Assembly (NCBI GenBank): GCA_004357365.1
Contig: SMVT01000049.1
Span: 1 to 11,142 of the forward strand
DNA: 11,142 bases
Direction of reading: 5' to 3'
From: Nitrospina sp.
GTDB taxonomy: Bacteria; Nitrospinota; Nitrospinia; Nitrospinales; Nitrospinaceae
The translations under genes were made by a program, and so were the position numbers. The notes beneath the pieces were generated by a model that did no database searches, was not told where the DNA came from, and worked only from the letters and a program-made list of their open reading frames with translations. Shown piece by piece: positions 1 through 6,326 of this stretch (positions within the stretch are counted from its first letter, which is position 1; every line of letters begins with the position of its first letter).

Positions 1-232
1 ACCCTTCGTGCGGGTGCTGGCGCCGGGACGGTACGCCAACACCTCCCATGTGGCGGGGTCGAACACCTGCGACATCGGCGTGCAGGTGGACGCTCGCAAC
101 GGCCGCGCGGTGATCACCAGCGCCATCGACAACCTGATGAAGGGCGCCTCCAGCCAAGCGATTCAGAACATGAACCTCATGCTGGGGATCGGCGAGACCA
201 CAGGACTCGACCATCCCCCGCTGTTCCCCTGA
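1..232 (+). CDS. argC: N-acetyl-gamma-glutamyl-phosphate reductase, C-terminal end (5' cut by window)
   Basis: The reading frame is open from the left edge (first full codon at base 2) and ends at TGA 230-232, leaving 76 residues of the C-terminus. The visible stretch carries the family's conserved end: a V-x-GSN-x-CDI segment, a D-x-x-x-GR turn, the SAIDNLMKGA helix, the QNMNLM motif and a final P-x-FP. ArgC reduces N-acetylglutamyl phosphate to N-acetylglutamate semialdehyde with NADPH, in the cytosolic arginine pathway. The argJ gene follows after 9 bp on the same strand, the usual pairing for the acetyl-recycling route. The catalytic cysteine region lies outside the window, so activity cannot be judged here, but nothing visible looks damaged. 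Confidence 0.95.
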   Translation, partial: PFVRVLAPGRYANTSHVAGSNTCDIGVQVDARNGRAVITSAIDNLMKGASSQAIQNMNLMLGIGETTGLDHPPLFP

Positions 233-241
233 TTCAAAATA

Positions 242-1438
242 ATGAAACTGAAAAAGCTGAAACAGGTTCGGGTGCCGGGGTTTCTGGCCGGAGGGGTGGC
301 CTGCGGCCTCAAGAAGAAGGGCGTCAAGGACCTCGCGCTGATTGTCTCCGAAGTGCCGGCGACGGCGGCCGGGGTGTTCACGCTCAACCAGGTGGTGTCG
401 CCGACGGTGCCGATCAGCCGGAAAGCGCTCCAGACCTCCAAAACCAGCCGCGCCATAATCGTCAACAGCGGCAACGCCAACGCCTTTACCGGAGAGCAGG
501 GCGTGAAGGATTGCCAAGCAGTGGTGGCGGCGACCGCGAAGGCGCTGGGCATTCCGGTGAAAGAAGTGCTGACCGCTTCCACCGGCGTCATCAGCGTACC
601 GCTGGCGGTGAACAAAATCGAAGCGAGTATTCCCCGACTGGTGAATCAACTTTCTCCGAAAGGTTGGGTCCAGGCCGCGGAAGGCATCCTGACCACCGAC
701 CTGGTGTCCAAAACCTGCGCGGTGCAGTATGGCGATGTTGTGGTGGGAGGCATCGCCAAGGGATCGGGCATGATCCAGCCGAACATGGCGACCATGCTGG
801 CGTTCCTCGCCAGCAACATCCGGATCGGCAAATTCGCCCTGCACAAGGCTTTGAAAGAGGCGGTGGACCCGACCTTCAACTGCATCACCGTCGACGGCGA
901 AACCAGCACCAACGACATGGTGCTGTTATTGGCCAACGGCACGGCGGGCAACTCGTCCATCCAAGCGGGATCGAAGGCTTACCGGGATTTCGTGACAGCG
1001 TTGACCCATGTGTGCAAAACGCTGGCGTTTAAAGTTGTGGAGGACGGCGAAGGCGCCACCAAGTTCGTCACCTTTAAAGTGAGCGGCGCGAAGACGAAAC
1101 AGCAGGCGGAGCGGATCGGCAAGCGCCTCGCCAATTCCCTGCTGGTGAAGACCGCGCTGTTCGGCGAGGACCCGAACTGGGGGCGGATCATCGCCGCCGT
1201 TGGCAACGCGGGAGTGCCGATCAAGCCTGAGAAACTGGAGGTGGTGCTGAACGGAACCCGGCTGGTCAAAAACGGGGAGCATGTGAAAGGCGTGTCCGCG
1301 TCCGCGCTCCGGAAAAAAATGAAGAACAAGGAAATCGAAATCGCCGTCGGCCTGCACCTGGGCAAAGCCCAAGCCGAAACCTACACCTGCGATTTGTCAT
1401 ACGACTACGTCCGCATCAACGCGGAATATACGACCTGA
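242..1438 (+). CDS. argJ: Bifunctional glutamate N-acetyltransferase / amino-acid N-acetyltransferase (ornithine acetyltransferase)
   Basis: This 398-residue protein has the normal ArgJ length. ArgJ moves the acetyl group from N-acetylornithine to glutamate, closing the cyclic arginine pathway; some members also use acetyl-CoA. The autocleavage site is clear: KGSGMIQPNMATML at residues 173-186, with Thr184 as the nucleophile that becomes the N-terminus of the beta chain. Other hallmarks are GVACG near residue 20, NSGNANA at 76-82, TASTGVI at 111-117, GEDPNWGR in the C-terminal half, and the family's terminal YDYVRINAEYTT. The ATG at 242 is 9 bp after the argC stop. It has no good Shine-Dalgarno sequence, so translation is probably coupled to argC. 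Specificity (mono- versus bifunctional) cannot be read from sequence alone. The gene ends 7 bp before the convergent gene on the minus strand, with no obvious terminator hairpin between them. Confidence 0.97.
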   Translation: MKLKKLKQVRVPGFLAGGVACGLKKKGVKDLALIVSEVPATAAGVFTLNQVVSPTVPISRKALQTSKTSRAIIVNSGNANAFTGEQGVKDCQAVVAATAKALGIPVKEVLTASTGVISVPLAVNKIEASIPRLVNQLSPKGWVQAAEGILTTDLVSKTCAVQYGDVVVGGIAKGSGMIQPNMATMLAFLASNIRIGKFALHKALKEAVDPTFNCITVDGETSTNDMVLLLANGTAGNSSIQAGSKAYRDFVTALTHVCKTLAFKVVEDGEGATKFVTFKVSGAKTKQQAERIGKRLANSLLVKTALFGEDPNWGRIIAAVGNAGVPIKPEKLEVVLNGTRLVKNGEHVKGVSASALRKKMKNKEIEIAVGLHLGKAQAETYTCDLSYDYVRINAEYTT

Positions 1439-1445
1439 TTTAAGT

Positions 1446-1898
1446 TTATTGGATGATAGCGCCGCAGCCCCGGCATTGCAGTTGGGCGGGGAAGAACATT
1501 CTTGGGATGCCGAGCAGGAGCGCGTTCAGCCATCCGGGGACCGGGCTGGGCAGGGTTTTTTGGGCATTGACACTGAGGCACCGCGGGCAAACCACCGGGT
1601 TGATATCCGGGTCTTTCCAGGACGCAGCGGTTTCTTCCTTCTCTTCAATTTCATAATCCTCTTCGATGTCTTCCAGCAGATCGACCCCCTCATCCATCAC
1701 TGTGTCCAGAATATAAAGAGCGTCGTCGGCGTCCTGTTCCGGCACCTGCAGGCGAATTTCCACATACCCGCCTTGCAGAGGGTTGGTGTTGTTGTCCCGA
1801 ATCATTGTCGGGATGCCTTTTTCCTCCAGGAAGGACGCGGCCACCTCTGCTTCGTGGGGCATGTGATAGCTGGCAATGGTGACGAATCGGGTTTCCAT
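1446..1898 (-). CDS. DUF2007-like putative signal-transducing protein with C-terminal zinc ribbon (copy 1)
   Basis: This is a 150-residue soluble protein. Residues 1-65 resemble the DUF2007 domain: a short beta strand (FVTIASY), a helix of the form E-x-x-x-A-x-x-L-x-x-x-GIP, an IRD strand, then GG-x-VE-x-x-x-QVP and a helix ending in A-x-x-IL. An acidic linker (about 69-98) leads to a split zinc ribbon with Cys104/Cys107 and Cys142/Cys145, separated by a hydrophobic LNALLLGIP stretch. The ATG at 1898 is preferred: the open frame runs back to 2027, but the added residues are low-complexity, overlap the neighbouring gene and have no counterpart in the paralogue, which starts at the same alignment point. 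No strong Shine-Dalgarno is visible. The adjacent minus-strand gene is a paralogue, 43 bp upstream. The biochemical role of DUF2007 proteins is not established; no partner is evident here. Confidence 0.85.
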   Translation of the reverse strand: METRFVTIASYHMPHEAEVAASFLEEKGIPTMIRDNNTNPLQGGYVEIRLQVPEQDADDALYILDTVMDEGVDLLEDIEEDYEIEEKEETAASWKDPDINPVVCPRCLSVNAQKTLPSPVPGWLNALLLGIPRMFFPAQLQCRGCGAIIQ

Positions 1899-1941
1899 AC
1901 CGTCAGTGTATGACAAAAAGGGCGGCGGGTGAAGGGAGCGT

Positions 1942-2388
1942 TTACTGTGCCCGGTAGGTGTGGCGGCAGGCGCGGCACTGGAGCGGGCGTCCCAGCCACA
2001 GATAAGGCAATCCCAACAGCAATTCATTGAGGAACCGTTCGACGGGATAGTGGAGCTCCTCCACGAATCCTTTGCTTCCGCACTGCGGACATTCCATCAA
2101 TTCCGGCGGTTCCGGTCCGGGTTCTTCCGGCATGGTGGCCTGCAGGGCTTCCTCGTCCCGCAGTTCGACGTCCGACACCGAGTCGAGAATTTCACGCGCC
2201 TCTTTCAGGTGGACGTCCGGCACCTGCACTTTCACTCCGCCCAGAGCCGGGGAGTAGAACCAGTTGATGCTGATAAGGTGTTCGTCGCGGATGAACACGG
2301 GAATGCCTTCGGCCTCCAGGCGCGATTTGGCGAGGTGGGCCTGGTAGGGCATGTTGAACGCGGCGAGGGTGACCAGTTTGGGTTGCAT
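1942..2388 (-). CDS. DUF2007-like putative signal-transducing protein with C-terminal zinc ribbon (copy 2)
   Basis: This 148-residue paralogue of the gene just downstream aligns with it along its whole length. It starts with the same strand-helix (LVTLAAFNMPYQAHLAKSRLEAEGIP in two adjoining parts), then IRDEH, a longer loop with NWFYSPALGG, a VKVQVP strand and an AREILD helix. An acidic, proline-rich linker follows at 73-97. The zinc ribbon has Cys100/Cys103 and Cys138/Cys141 with LNELLLGLP between the pairs. The ATG at 2388 has only a weak GGGG upstream. A TGATATAAA sequence (2397-2405 on the minus strand) looks like an extended -10 box, so the transcript could be almost leaderless; this is tentative. 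The pair is probably co-transcribed and derives from a tandem duplication. Function is unknown; metal or nucleic-acid binding through the ribbon is possible. Confidence 0.85.
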   Translation of the reverse strand: MQPKLVTLAAFNMPYQAHLAKSRLEAEGIPVFIRDEHLISINWFYSPALGGVKVQVPDVHLKEAREILDSVSDVELRDEEALQATMPEEPGPEPPELMECPQCGSKGFVEELHYPVERFLNELLLGLPYLWLGRPLQCRACRHTYRAQ

Positions 2389-2424
2389 GGCCCCAGTTTA
2401 TATCATTGAGAGCGGTTTGACCAC

Positions 2425-2440
2425 TCATCCGCCCGGATGA
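2425..2440. other. Short perfect hairpin in the intergenic gap
   Basis: TCATCC (2425-2430) pairs with GGATGA (2435-2440) around GCCC. It sits in the 73-bp gap between the end of the 551-residue membrane protein gene and the start of the DUF2007 pair, both on the minus strand. No T-run follows on either strand, so it is not a typical intrinsic terminator. It may slow or partly end minus-strand transcription, or it may be chance. Confidence 0.35.
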
Positions 2441-2461
2441 ATAAGCAAATGAGCGGAGAAT

Positions 2462-4117
2462 CTATTTTTTCCTTTTGTTCGTTCTTTTTGCCTCTTGCTG
2501 GCGCTGTTTTTCGATGGCCGGTTTCAGGCGGTGTTCTTTGAAGGCGGAACCTAAATAGAAGGCGGGGTCGCCGGTTTTATTAATATCGTCGTAGGCCAGC
2601 CCGCCGTCGTCCTTAAGGTCCTCCCCGACTCCGTACAGGATCAGCCCGCCATCCACCGCCAGCATTTTAAGCGGTTCGCCGCTGAACGGGTCTTTCGGGA
2701 TTTCCCTGATATATTTTGGCACCAGCGCGTTAAGCGTCGCCGGATATTTGCCATGATCGGAACGGTAGGCGGCGCTCGCCAGTCCCAGTCTGCCCAGAAG
2801 AAATTCGGTCTGGTGGTAGGTTGTCTTGTCAAAGTACCGGAAAATACTGGGAAGGGCAATGGATGACATTATCCCTAATTCAATGTTTTCCGCTAAATGG
2901 TTTTCCCATTCTTTGAATTCCGAACCGGATTGATAATACGGTTGTTTCGTAAACTCATAAACCTTTTTGAAATAGTCTCCATGAGAGGCCAGATCGTCCG
3001 GGTAAAGAAAGACACGGTACAGCTTGTTTTCAAAACCACCCCAAAAGCTTTCATCGAAAGCATAGCTGAATAAATACATGGAAGGGTGATTGATTAAAAT
3101 ATCCGCCATACCGAAATCCTGCATGGCATCTTCAATGACCAAACTTTTTTGAAGACCCTGCAATATTTGATCGTGGGTTTTTACCGGCAGGTTAACCTTG
3201 ATTTTGGAATGACCGGGCGATTCGGCCAGTATGATTTCCAGGGTATTTTTGGAATTCGAATGAATGGCGCTTGCCACCATAGTACTAATCAAAGTGGGGG
3301 TTTGGTTGATCTGTTCCGCGATATTTTCCATGTCAGAAATATTGGCCAATGCAGCGGCCATTTGCCCCTTGCGCGCAAAATTGCGGGCTTCCAGCGCCAG
3401 CAGGTTGACGCCGTTTCGGAAAGGAGCGTATCTGGGTATCTCAGAATCAAAAGTCAAAGTTAACGGGTGATAGAGACGGGATTTCCGGGATCCCTCTTTC
3501 AATAGAGCGATGGCCTTATGCTTGTCCTGCAATAGAGTTTGAGTTTTATCCGATCGGGTGTCAAAGGCCGGGTCTTTGGCCGCCTCCCACAGCCAACCGG
3601 GCAACTTTCCCATTTCTTCTTCAGCCTGATTATAAATTTCGACCGCGTCTTCATCCTTGGCAGGAGGAGAAGGAAAAATGGCTTGGGTCCGGGTCAGGGC
3701 CATGGTTTGAGCCGCCGTTGCTTTCACCATAGAGGTGTTGTCCAGAGAATTTATCGTACTCCATTGCAGGGCCAGGAGGATAAGAAGCGCTCCGGTACAT
3801 TTAGAACGGGACCAGGAAGCGGCTGCCGGGGCTTCCCTGGATGGGCGCTGTCCCTGCCGGATAAGCAGCCAGGTCCCGGCCAGGAAAATCAGGGTCCAGG
3901 ATAGATTATAGGGAAACAGCCATTGCGGATGGATGTGGAGGAAAAAAATTTTTCCCGACAAAATGGATAAAAGGACAGCTGGCACAGTGATTATAACCGC
4001 CATGAGAATAGGCCAAACGACCGGCCATTTTTTCAACCGCCCGGTAAAAGAAAACACCACGGCCACCAGAAACCAGGCCAATGCCATCGTTTCCAACCAA
4101 AGAAAAAAGTATCCCAT
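2462..4117 (-). CDS. Membrane protein of unknown function with pseudopilin-like C-terminal tail
   Basis: This is a 551-residue protein. Four hydrophobic segments lie near the N-terminus at about 3-25, 32-53, 66-86 and 107-122. A long, mostly helical, probably periplasmic region follows (about 130-435). It contains a Q/A-rich helix pair around 230-300 but no motif I recognise. The tail at about 440-512 has the pattern LGLA-x-x-x-YR-x-x-x-GKYP, then LVP-x-Y, IP-x-DPFSG-x-P and a GVGED-x-x-DDGG ending. It recalls the C-terminal region of GspG-type pseudopilins and of many planctomycete/verrucomicrobial hypothetical proteins. There is no prepilin cleavage site, so it is not itself a pilin. The start is supported by AGGGAG 8-9 nt before the ATG. 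The C-terminus is strongly basic (KRTNKRKK). The coding sequence has more A/T runs than its neighbours, which may reflect transfer or weaker selection. The DUF2786-like gene lies 65 bp upstream on the same strand. Confidence 0.8.
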   Translation of the reverse strand: MGYFFLWLETMALAWFLVAVVFSFTGRLKKWPVVWPILMAVIITVPAVLLSILSGKIFFLHIHPQWLFPYNLSWTLIFLAGTWLLIRQGQRPSREAPAAASWSRSKCTGALLILLALQWSTINSLDNTSMVKATAAQTMALTRTQAIFPSPPAKDEDAVEIYNQAEEEMGKLPGWLWEAAKDPAFDTRSDKTQTLLQDKHKAIALLKEGSRKSRLYHPLTLTFDSEIPRYAPFRNGVNLLALEARNFARKGQMAAALANISDMENIAEQINQTPTLISTMVASAIHSNSKNTLEIILAESPGHSKIKVNLPVKTHDQILQGLQKSLVIEDAMQDFGMADILINHPSMYLFSYAFDESFWGGFENKLYRVFLYPDDLASHGDYFKKVYEFTKQPYYQSGSEFKEWENHLAENIELGIMSSIALPSIFRYFDKTTYHQTEFLLGRLGLASAAYRSDHGKYPATLNALVPKYIREIPKDPFSGEPLKMLAVDGGLILYGVGEDLKDDGGLAYDDINKTGDPAFYLGSAFKEHRLKPAIEKQRQQEAKRTNKRKK

Positions 4118-4182
4118 GGGTCAACTCCCTAAAAGTGTCTTTTTATCAGGGTAAGGCAAAACCGGCGGGATGTTACTGATTT

Positions 4183-4548
4183 TTAAAAACAATTACGGTT
4201 GTAGGTGTTGATGAGGGTGCTGACTTCTTCGCCGTCGAGCGACTGCGTCCATTCGTAGACGAATTTCAACTGTTCGATCTTGGAGCGCAAGAGATCGCTG
4301 AGATCGCGGCGCAGGATTTCGCGAAACATGGTTTCGACGGTTAAAAACTGGGGTTGTTGCGGCCGCCGGTTGAAGAACGGCGGCAGGTCGGAGGGTTTAT
4401 AGGTGGTGATGGTCTTGGCGAACACGTCCTCCCACTGCATATCCGCCTTCTCGCGAATATCGTTGGCTTTGCGAATGGCGTTCAGGGCCTCGGCGTCGTT
4501 GGAGGATTTGGTCAATTCCAGGAGTTTGAGTATTTTATCCTGCGGCAT
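4183..4548 (-). CDS. Small DUF2786-like protein of unknown function
   Basis: This is a 121-residue soluble protein. Its first 45 residues match the DUF2786 pattern: KILKLLELTKSSNDAEALNA, then IRKAN, a helix, and a W-x-DV segment at 39-42. The family usually shows a K-x-x-KLL...S-x-x-EA-x-A-x-x-KA core followed by a W-x-D-V-like end. The second half (69-115) is helical, with a basic stretch RREILRRDLSDLLRSK-like pattern and a late W100 and L-x-x-GE. The start is good: AGGA lies 6 nt before the ATG. A perfect TATAAT box on the same strand at 4590-4595 would put the transcript start about 35 nt upstream. The function of DUF2786 proteins is not known; they occur in both chromosomes and phages, but there is no other phage sign here. 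Confidence 0.75.
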   Translation of the reverse strand: MPQDKILKLLELTKSSNDAEALNAIRKANDIREKADMQWEDVFAKTITTYKPSDLPPFFNRRPQQPQFLTVETMFREILRRDLSDLLRSKIEQLKFVYEWTQSLDGEEVSTLINTYNRNCF

Positions 4549-4589
4549 GGAATTCCTAATGGCCCTCGGGCCCGGGTTGATTTCCGTCC

Positions 4590-4595
4590 ATTATA
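4590..4595 (-). promoter_or_regulatory. -10 box (TATAAT) upstream of the DUF2786-like gene
   Basis: The minus strand reads TATAAT, a perfect sigma-70 -10 hexamer, 41 nt upstream of the ATG at 4548. The position 17 nt further upstream holds TGGGAC, a poor -35 match, and there is no TG extension. The assignment therefore rests on the -10 box and its placement in a divergent intergenic region. Confidence 0.4.
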
Positions 4596-4752
4596 CTTTA
4601 ATACTAAAGAGGGTCCCAGCGCTCCTTTTATGTGAACCGGCGCTTCAAAAATTTGAAAGATGCCAAACTTTGGGGTGCGTCCGAGGCTTCGGGCCAAGCC
4701 GGGACAGATCGTGAAAAGTTTTAAAATTCAATAAGTTAAAATAATTTTTGGG

Positions 4753-4768
4753 CGGCCGTACCCGGCCG
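4753..4768. repeat. Six-base-pair GC inverted repeat
   Basis: CGGCCG at 4753-4758 and CGGCCG at 4763-4768 flank a TACC loop. This is the strongest single stem in the intergenic region and is preceded by an A/T-rich strip. Being symmetrical, it could form on either strand or be a dyad for a DNA-binding protein. Confidence 0.5.
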
Positions 4769-4919
4769 GAATTAGATACGAGCAACTTTTAGAGGCACCC
4801 GCCCCGGTAGGTTATCTCTCCTCCGCTAGTTGTCCGGATAACTGCTCCAGGAGCCGGATTAGAAAATTGTGGAGGTCTTGAGCCCCTCTCTTTCGGGGCC
4901 GGATGGGGACAGTCCCAGG

Positions 4920-4941
4920 GGCCATTTGGCCAACGTTTTTT
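4920..4941 (+). terminator. Terminator-like hairpin with T-run
   Basis: GGCCA (4920-4924) pairs with TGGCC (4927-4931) over a very short loop, or GGCC/GGCC over ATTT. AACG and six T residues (4936-4941) follow. The stem is short and the T-run starts 4 nt late, so it would be a weak terminator. It lies between two divergent genes, where no plus-strand gene ends, so if real it would close a non-coding plus-strand transcript. Confidence 0.25.
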
Positions 4942-4948
4942 ACCCCGC

Positions 4949-4979
4949 TTGAGTTATATAACCACTTGAATCCTATAAT
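4949..4979 (+). promoter_or_regulatory. Putative sigma-70 promoter for the CDP-alcohol transferase operon
   Basis: TTGAGT (4949-4954) and a perfect TATAAT (4974-4979) are separated by 19 bp, slightly longer than ideal. Transcription would start near 4986, about 50 nt before the first possible start codon and 105 nt before the preferred GTG. It faces the plus-strand three-gene run and is the best promoter candidate in the window. Confidence 0.5.
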
Positions 4980-5090
4980 CTTCCTGTTATCCTAAAATTA
5001 TTCAGAGTCAGTGAAAACAACCGTGGTAATACACCTTTGACCGTAGATGCACAGGCCCATTCTCCCCGGAAAAAACCACCGGAGAAGCCG

Positions 5091-6278
5091 GTGTGCGGGG
5101 TTTTGATCCTGGTTTCACCTGCGGACGGGTCCGATGTGCGGGACTGGTACCTGAGGAAAATTGTCGGAGTTCCGTTTCTGTTGTTGAACGTTTTGAACCT
5201 GCACCAGGGTGGGGTCGAACGAGTGGTGATTTATCATCCGGAGCTTTCGTCTCCGGGGGGCAATCCGCTGACCCCGTTGACGGAGGATTCCCGGGTGCAG
5301 GGCGCAGTGGAATGGGTTTCAGAGTTTGAAACCCTGGACCGGATCGTACAGGAAAACTCCTGCCGTCTGGTGATAAACGGTGCGGCGTTGCACGACCAGG
5401 CCGATATTGCGGCGGCCCTGGACGGATCGCTGGAACCGGAACACGCCCGGACGATGGGTTGCTTTGAAACGTCACCCGGCGCGGTCCGGCAGGTGATGGA
5501 CTATTTTGACAAGGCCGGTGAGGCCGCAGTCGAACCGGTGTGGACTCCCGGGCCGGTGGAAAACACCGATCATCGTTTAATGGTGGTGACCGGCAGTCCC
5601 GCCATGCAGGTTCGGCGGGCAGAGGATTTTAAGGTTCAACGCGAACGCCTGTTGACCCGGGGCGGTATGGCCAGCGACAGTTTTATGGACCGATGGGTGA
5701 GCCGGCATTTTTCCCGGCAGTTCACCCGCTTGTTGATTGATACGTCAGTGACTCCGAACCAAATCACCTGGATGCATCTGGTGGTGGGTGTGGGGTCGGC
5801 CTGGTTTTTTTACCAGGGGACCTATGGTCTGGGAATGATCGGGGCGGTTCTGCTGATGATTTCGGCATGGCTGGACAACACCGACGGCGAAGTGGCGCGG
5901 CTCCGGTTTCAGCAATCCCGCTTCGGCATGATCCTGGATGTCATCGGCGACAACGTGGTTCACTGGGCGGTGTTCCTCGGCATCGGCTGGGGCGTGGCGC
6001 GGACCATGGGAAACGATATTTATATCTTGTGCGGTCTGTTGTCCATGGCCGGTGCGGTGATGTCGTTGTGGCTGTTGCGGGCTTCCGTGTTTCAAGAGAG
6101 GGGCGGCAGCGAATACGAATCCTCCGGCTGGGCGGACCAATTGGCCAACCGGGACTTTCTGTATTTTCTGTTTGTGATGGCCTTGGTCGATCAATTGAAT
6201 ATTTTTATCGCGATTACCGCGGTGGGTTCCAACGTGTTCGCAGGATATGTGTTTTATAAAAAAATAAAATCCGCCTGA
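5091..6278 (+). CDS. CDP-alcohol phosphatidyltransferase with degenerate nucleotidyltransferase-like N-terminal domain
   Basis: This integral membrane enzyme has 395 residues from the GTG at 5091. The CDP-alcohol phosphatidyltransferase signature DG-x2-AR-x8-G-x3-D-x3-D is complete: D262, D265-G266, A269-R270, G279, D283 and D287. These residues bind the metals and CDP-alcohol. Upstream is the family's pre-domain segment with SVTPNQIT; about six hydrophobic helices lie between residues 227 and 390. The first 180 residues resemble a sugar-nucleotidyltransferase fold (strand, GVPFLLLNVLNLHQGGVERV, INGAALHD). They lack the glycine-rich GxGxR loop and the GD metal aspartate. The layout recalls archaeal fused IPCT-DIPPS enzymes for inositol phosphodiesters. 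The head-group acceptor is unknown. GTG 5091 has GGAG 6 nt upstream and begins right at the first strand; an in-frame TTG at 5037 would add 18 residues but has no ribosome site. The SIR2/TPR gene follows after 48 bp with no terminator. Confidence 0.85.
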   Translation: MCGVLILVSPADGSDVRDWYLRKIVGVPFLLLNVLNLHQGGVERVVIYHPELSSPGGNPLTPLTEDSRVQGAVEWVSEFETLDRIVQENSCRLVINGAALHDQADIAAALDGSLEPEHARTMGCFETSPGAVRQVMDYFDKAGEAAVEPVWTPGPVENTDHRLMVVTGSPAMQVRRAEDFKVQRERLLTRGGMASDSFMDRWVSRHFSRQFTRLLIDTSVTPNQITWMHLVVGVGSAWFFYQGTYGLGMIGAVLLMISAWLDNTDGEVARLRFQQSRFGMILDVIGDNVVHWAVFLGIGWGVARTMGNDIYILCGLLSMAGAVMSLWLLRASVFQERGGSEYESSGWADQLANRDFLYFLFVMALVDQLNIFIAITAVGSNVFAGYVFYKKIKSA

Positions 6279-6295
6279 GGGGTTTTCAGGAAAGT

Positions 6296-6313
6296 ATGAA
6301 TCAACTCTTTTAA
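6296..6313 (+). other. Possible five-codon leader ORF before the SIR2/TPR gene
   Basis: ATG at 6296 with AGGAAAG just upstream encodes MNQLF and a TAA. It has a better ribosome site than the 985-residue gene, whose ATG comes 13 nt later after only CAGGG at short spacing. It may help load ribosomes by re-initiation. It may equally be a remnant or chance. Confidence 0.2.
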
Positions 6314-6326
6314 TTTTTCAGGGTTC

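Larger units (their letters stand above)
4549..5036. other. Hairpin-rich divergent intergenic region, possible non-coding RNA
   Basis: This stretch of about 490 bp has no credible protein gene; the open frames in it are short and unlike the flanking genes. It holds several compact inverted repeats. GTCCGA/TCGGGC is at 4679-4694, overlapping the alternative GGCTT/AAGCC at 4685-4700. CGGCCG/CGGCCG is at 4753-4768, TCCGG/CCGGA at 4833-4858 with a small inner stem, and GCCCC/GGGGC at 4882-4899. GGGA-CAG-TCCC lies near 4905-4915, and GGCCA/TGGCC at 4920-4931 is followed by T6. An A/T-rich strip (about 4711-4750) divides the first hairpin from the rest. The density of stems suggests a structured RNA or clustered repeats, but I recognise no known family. 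Confidence 0.45.

Noticed and set aside
511..1032. 173-codon plus-strand frame inside argJ
   Set aside because: Its product is rich in R, G and H, as expected of an out-of-frame reading of a GC-rich gene, and it is fully covered by argJ.
1899..2027. N-terminal extension of the first DUF2007-like gene to 2027
   Set aside because: It would overlap the paralogous gene by 86 bp, adds low-complexity residues, and the paralogue begins at the point equal to the ATG at 1898.
2425..2440. Intrinsic terminator after the membrane protein gene
   Set aside because: The hairpin is perfect but no T-run follows on the transcribed strand; kept only as an unassigned hairpin.
4549..5036. tRNA, rRNA fragment or insertion sequence in the long intergenic region
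   Set aside because: No cloverleaf with a TTC-type arm, no rRNA-like sequence and no transposase or paired terminal inverted repeats were seen.
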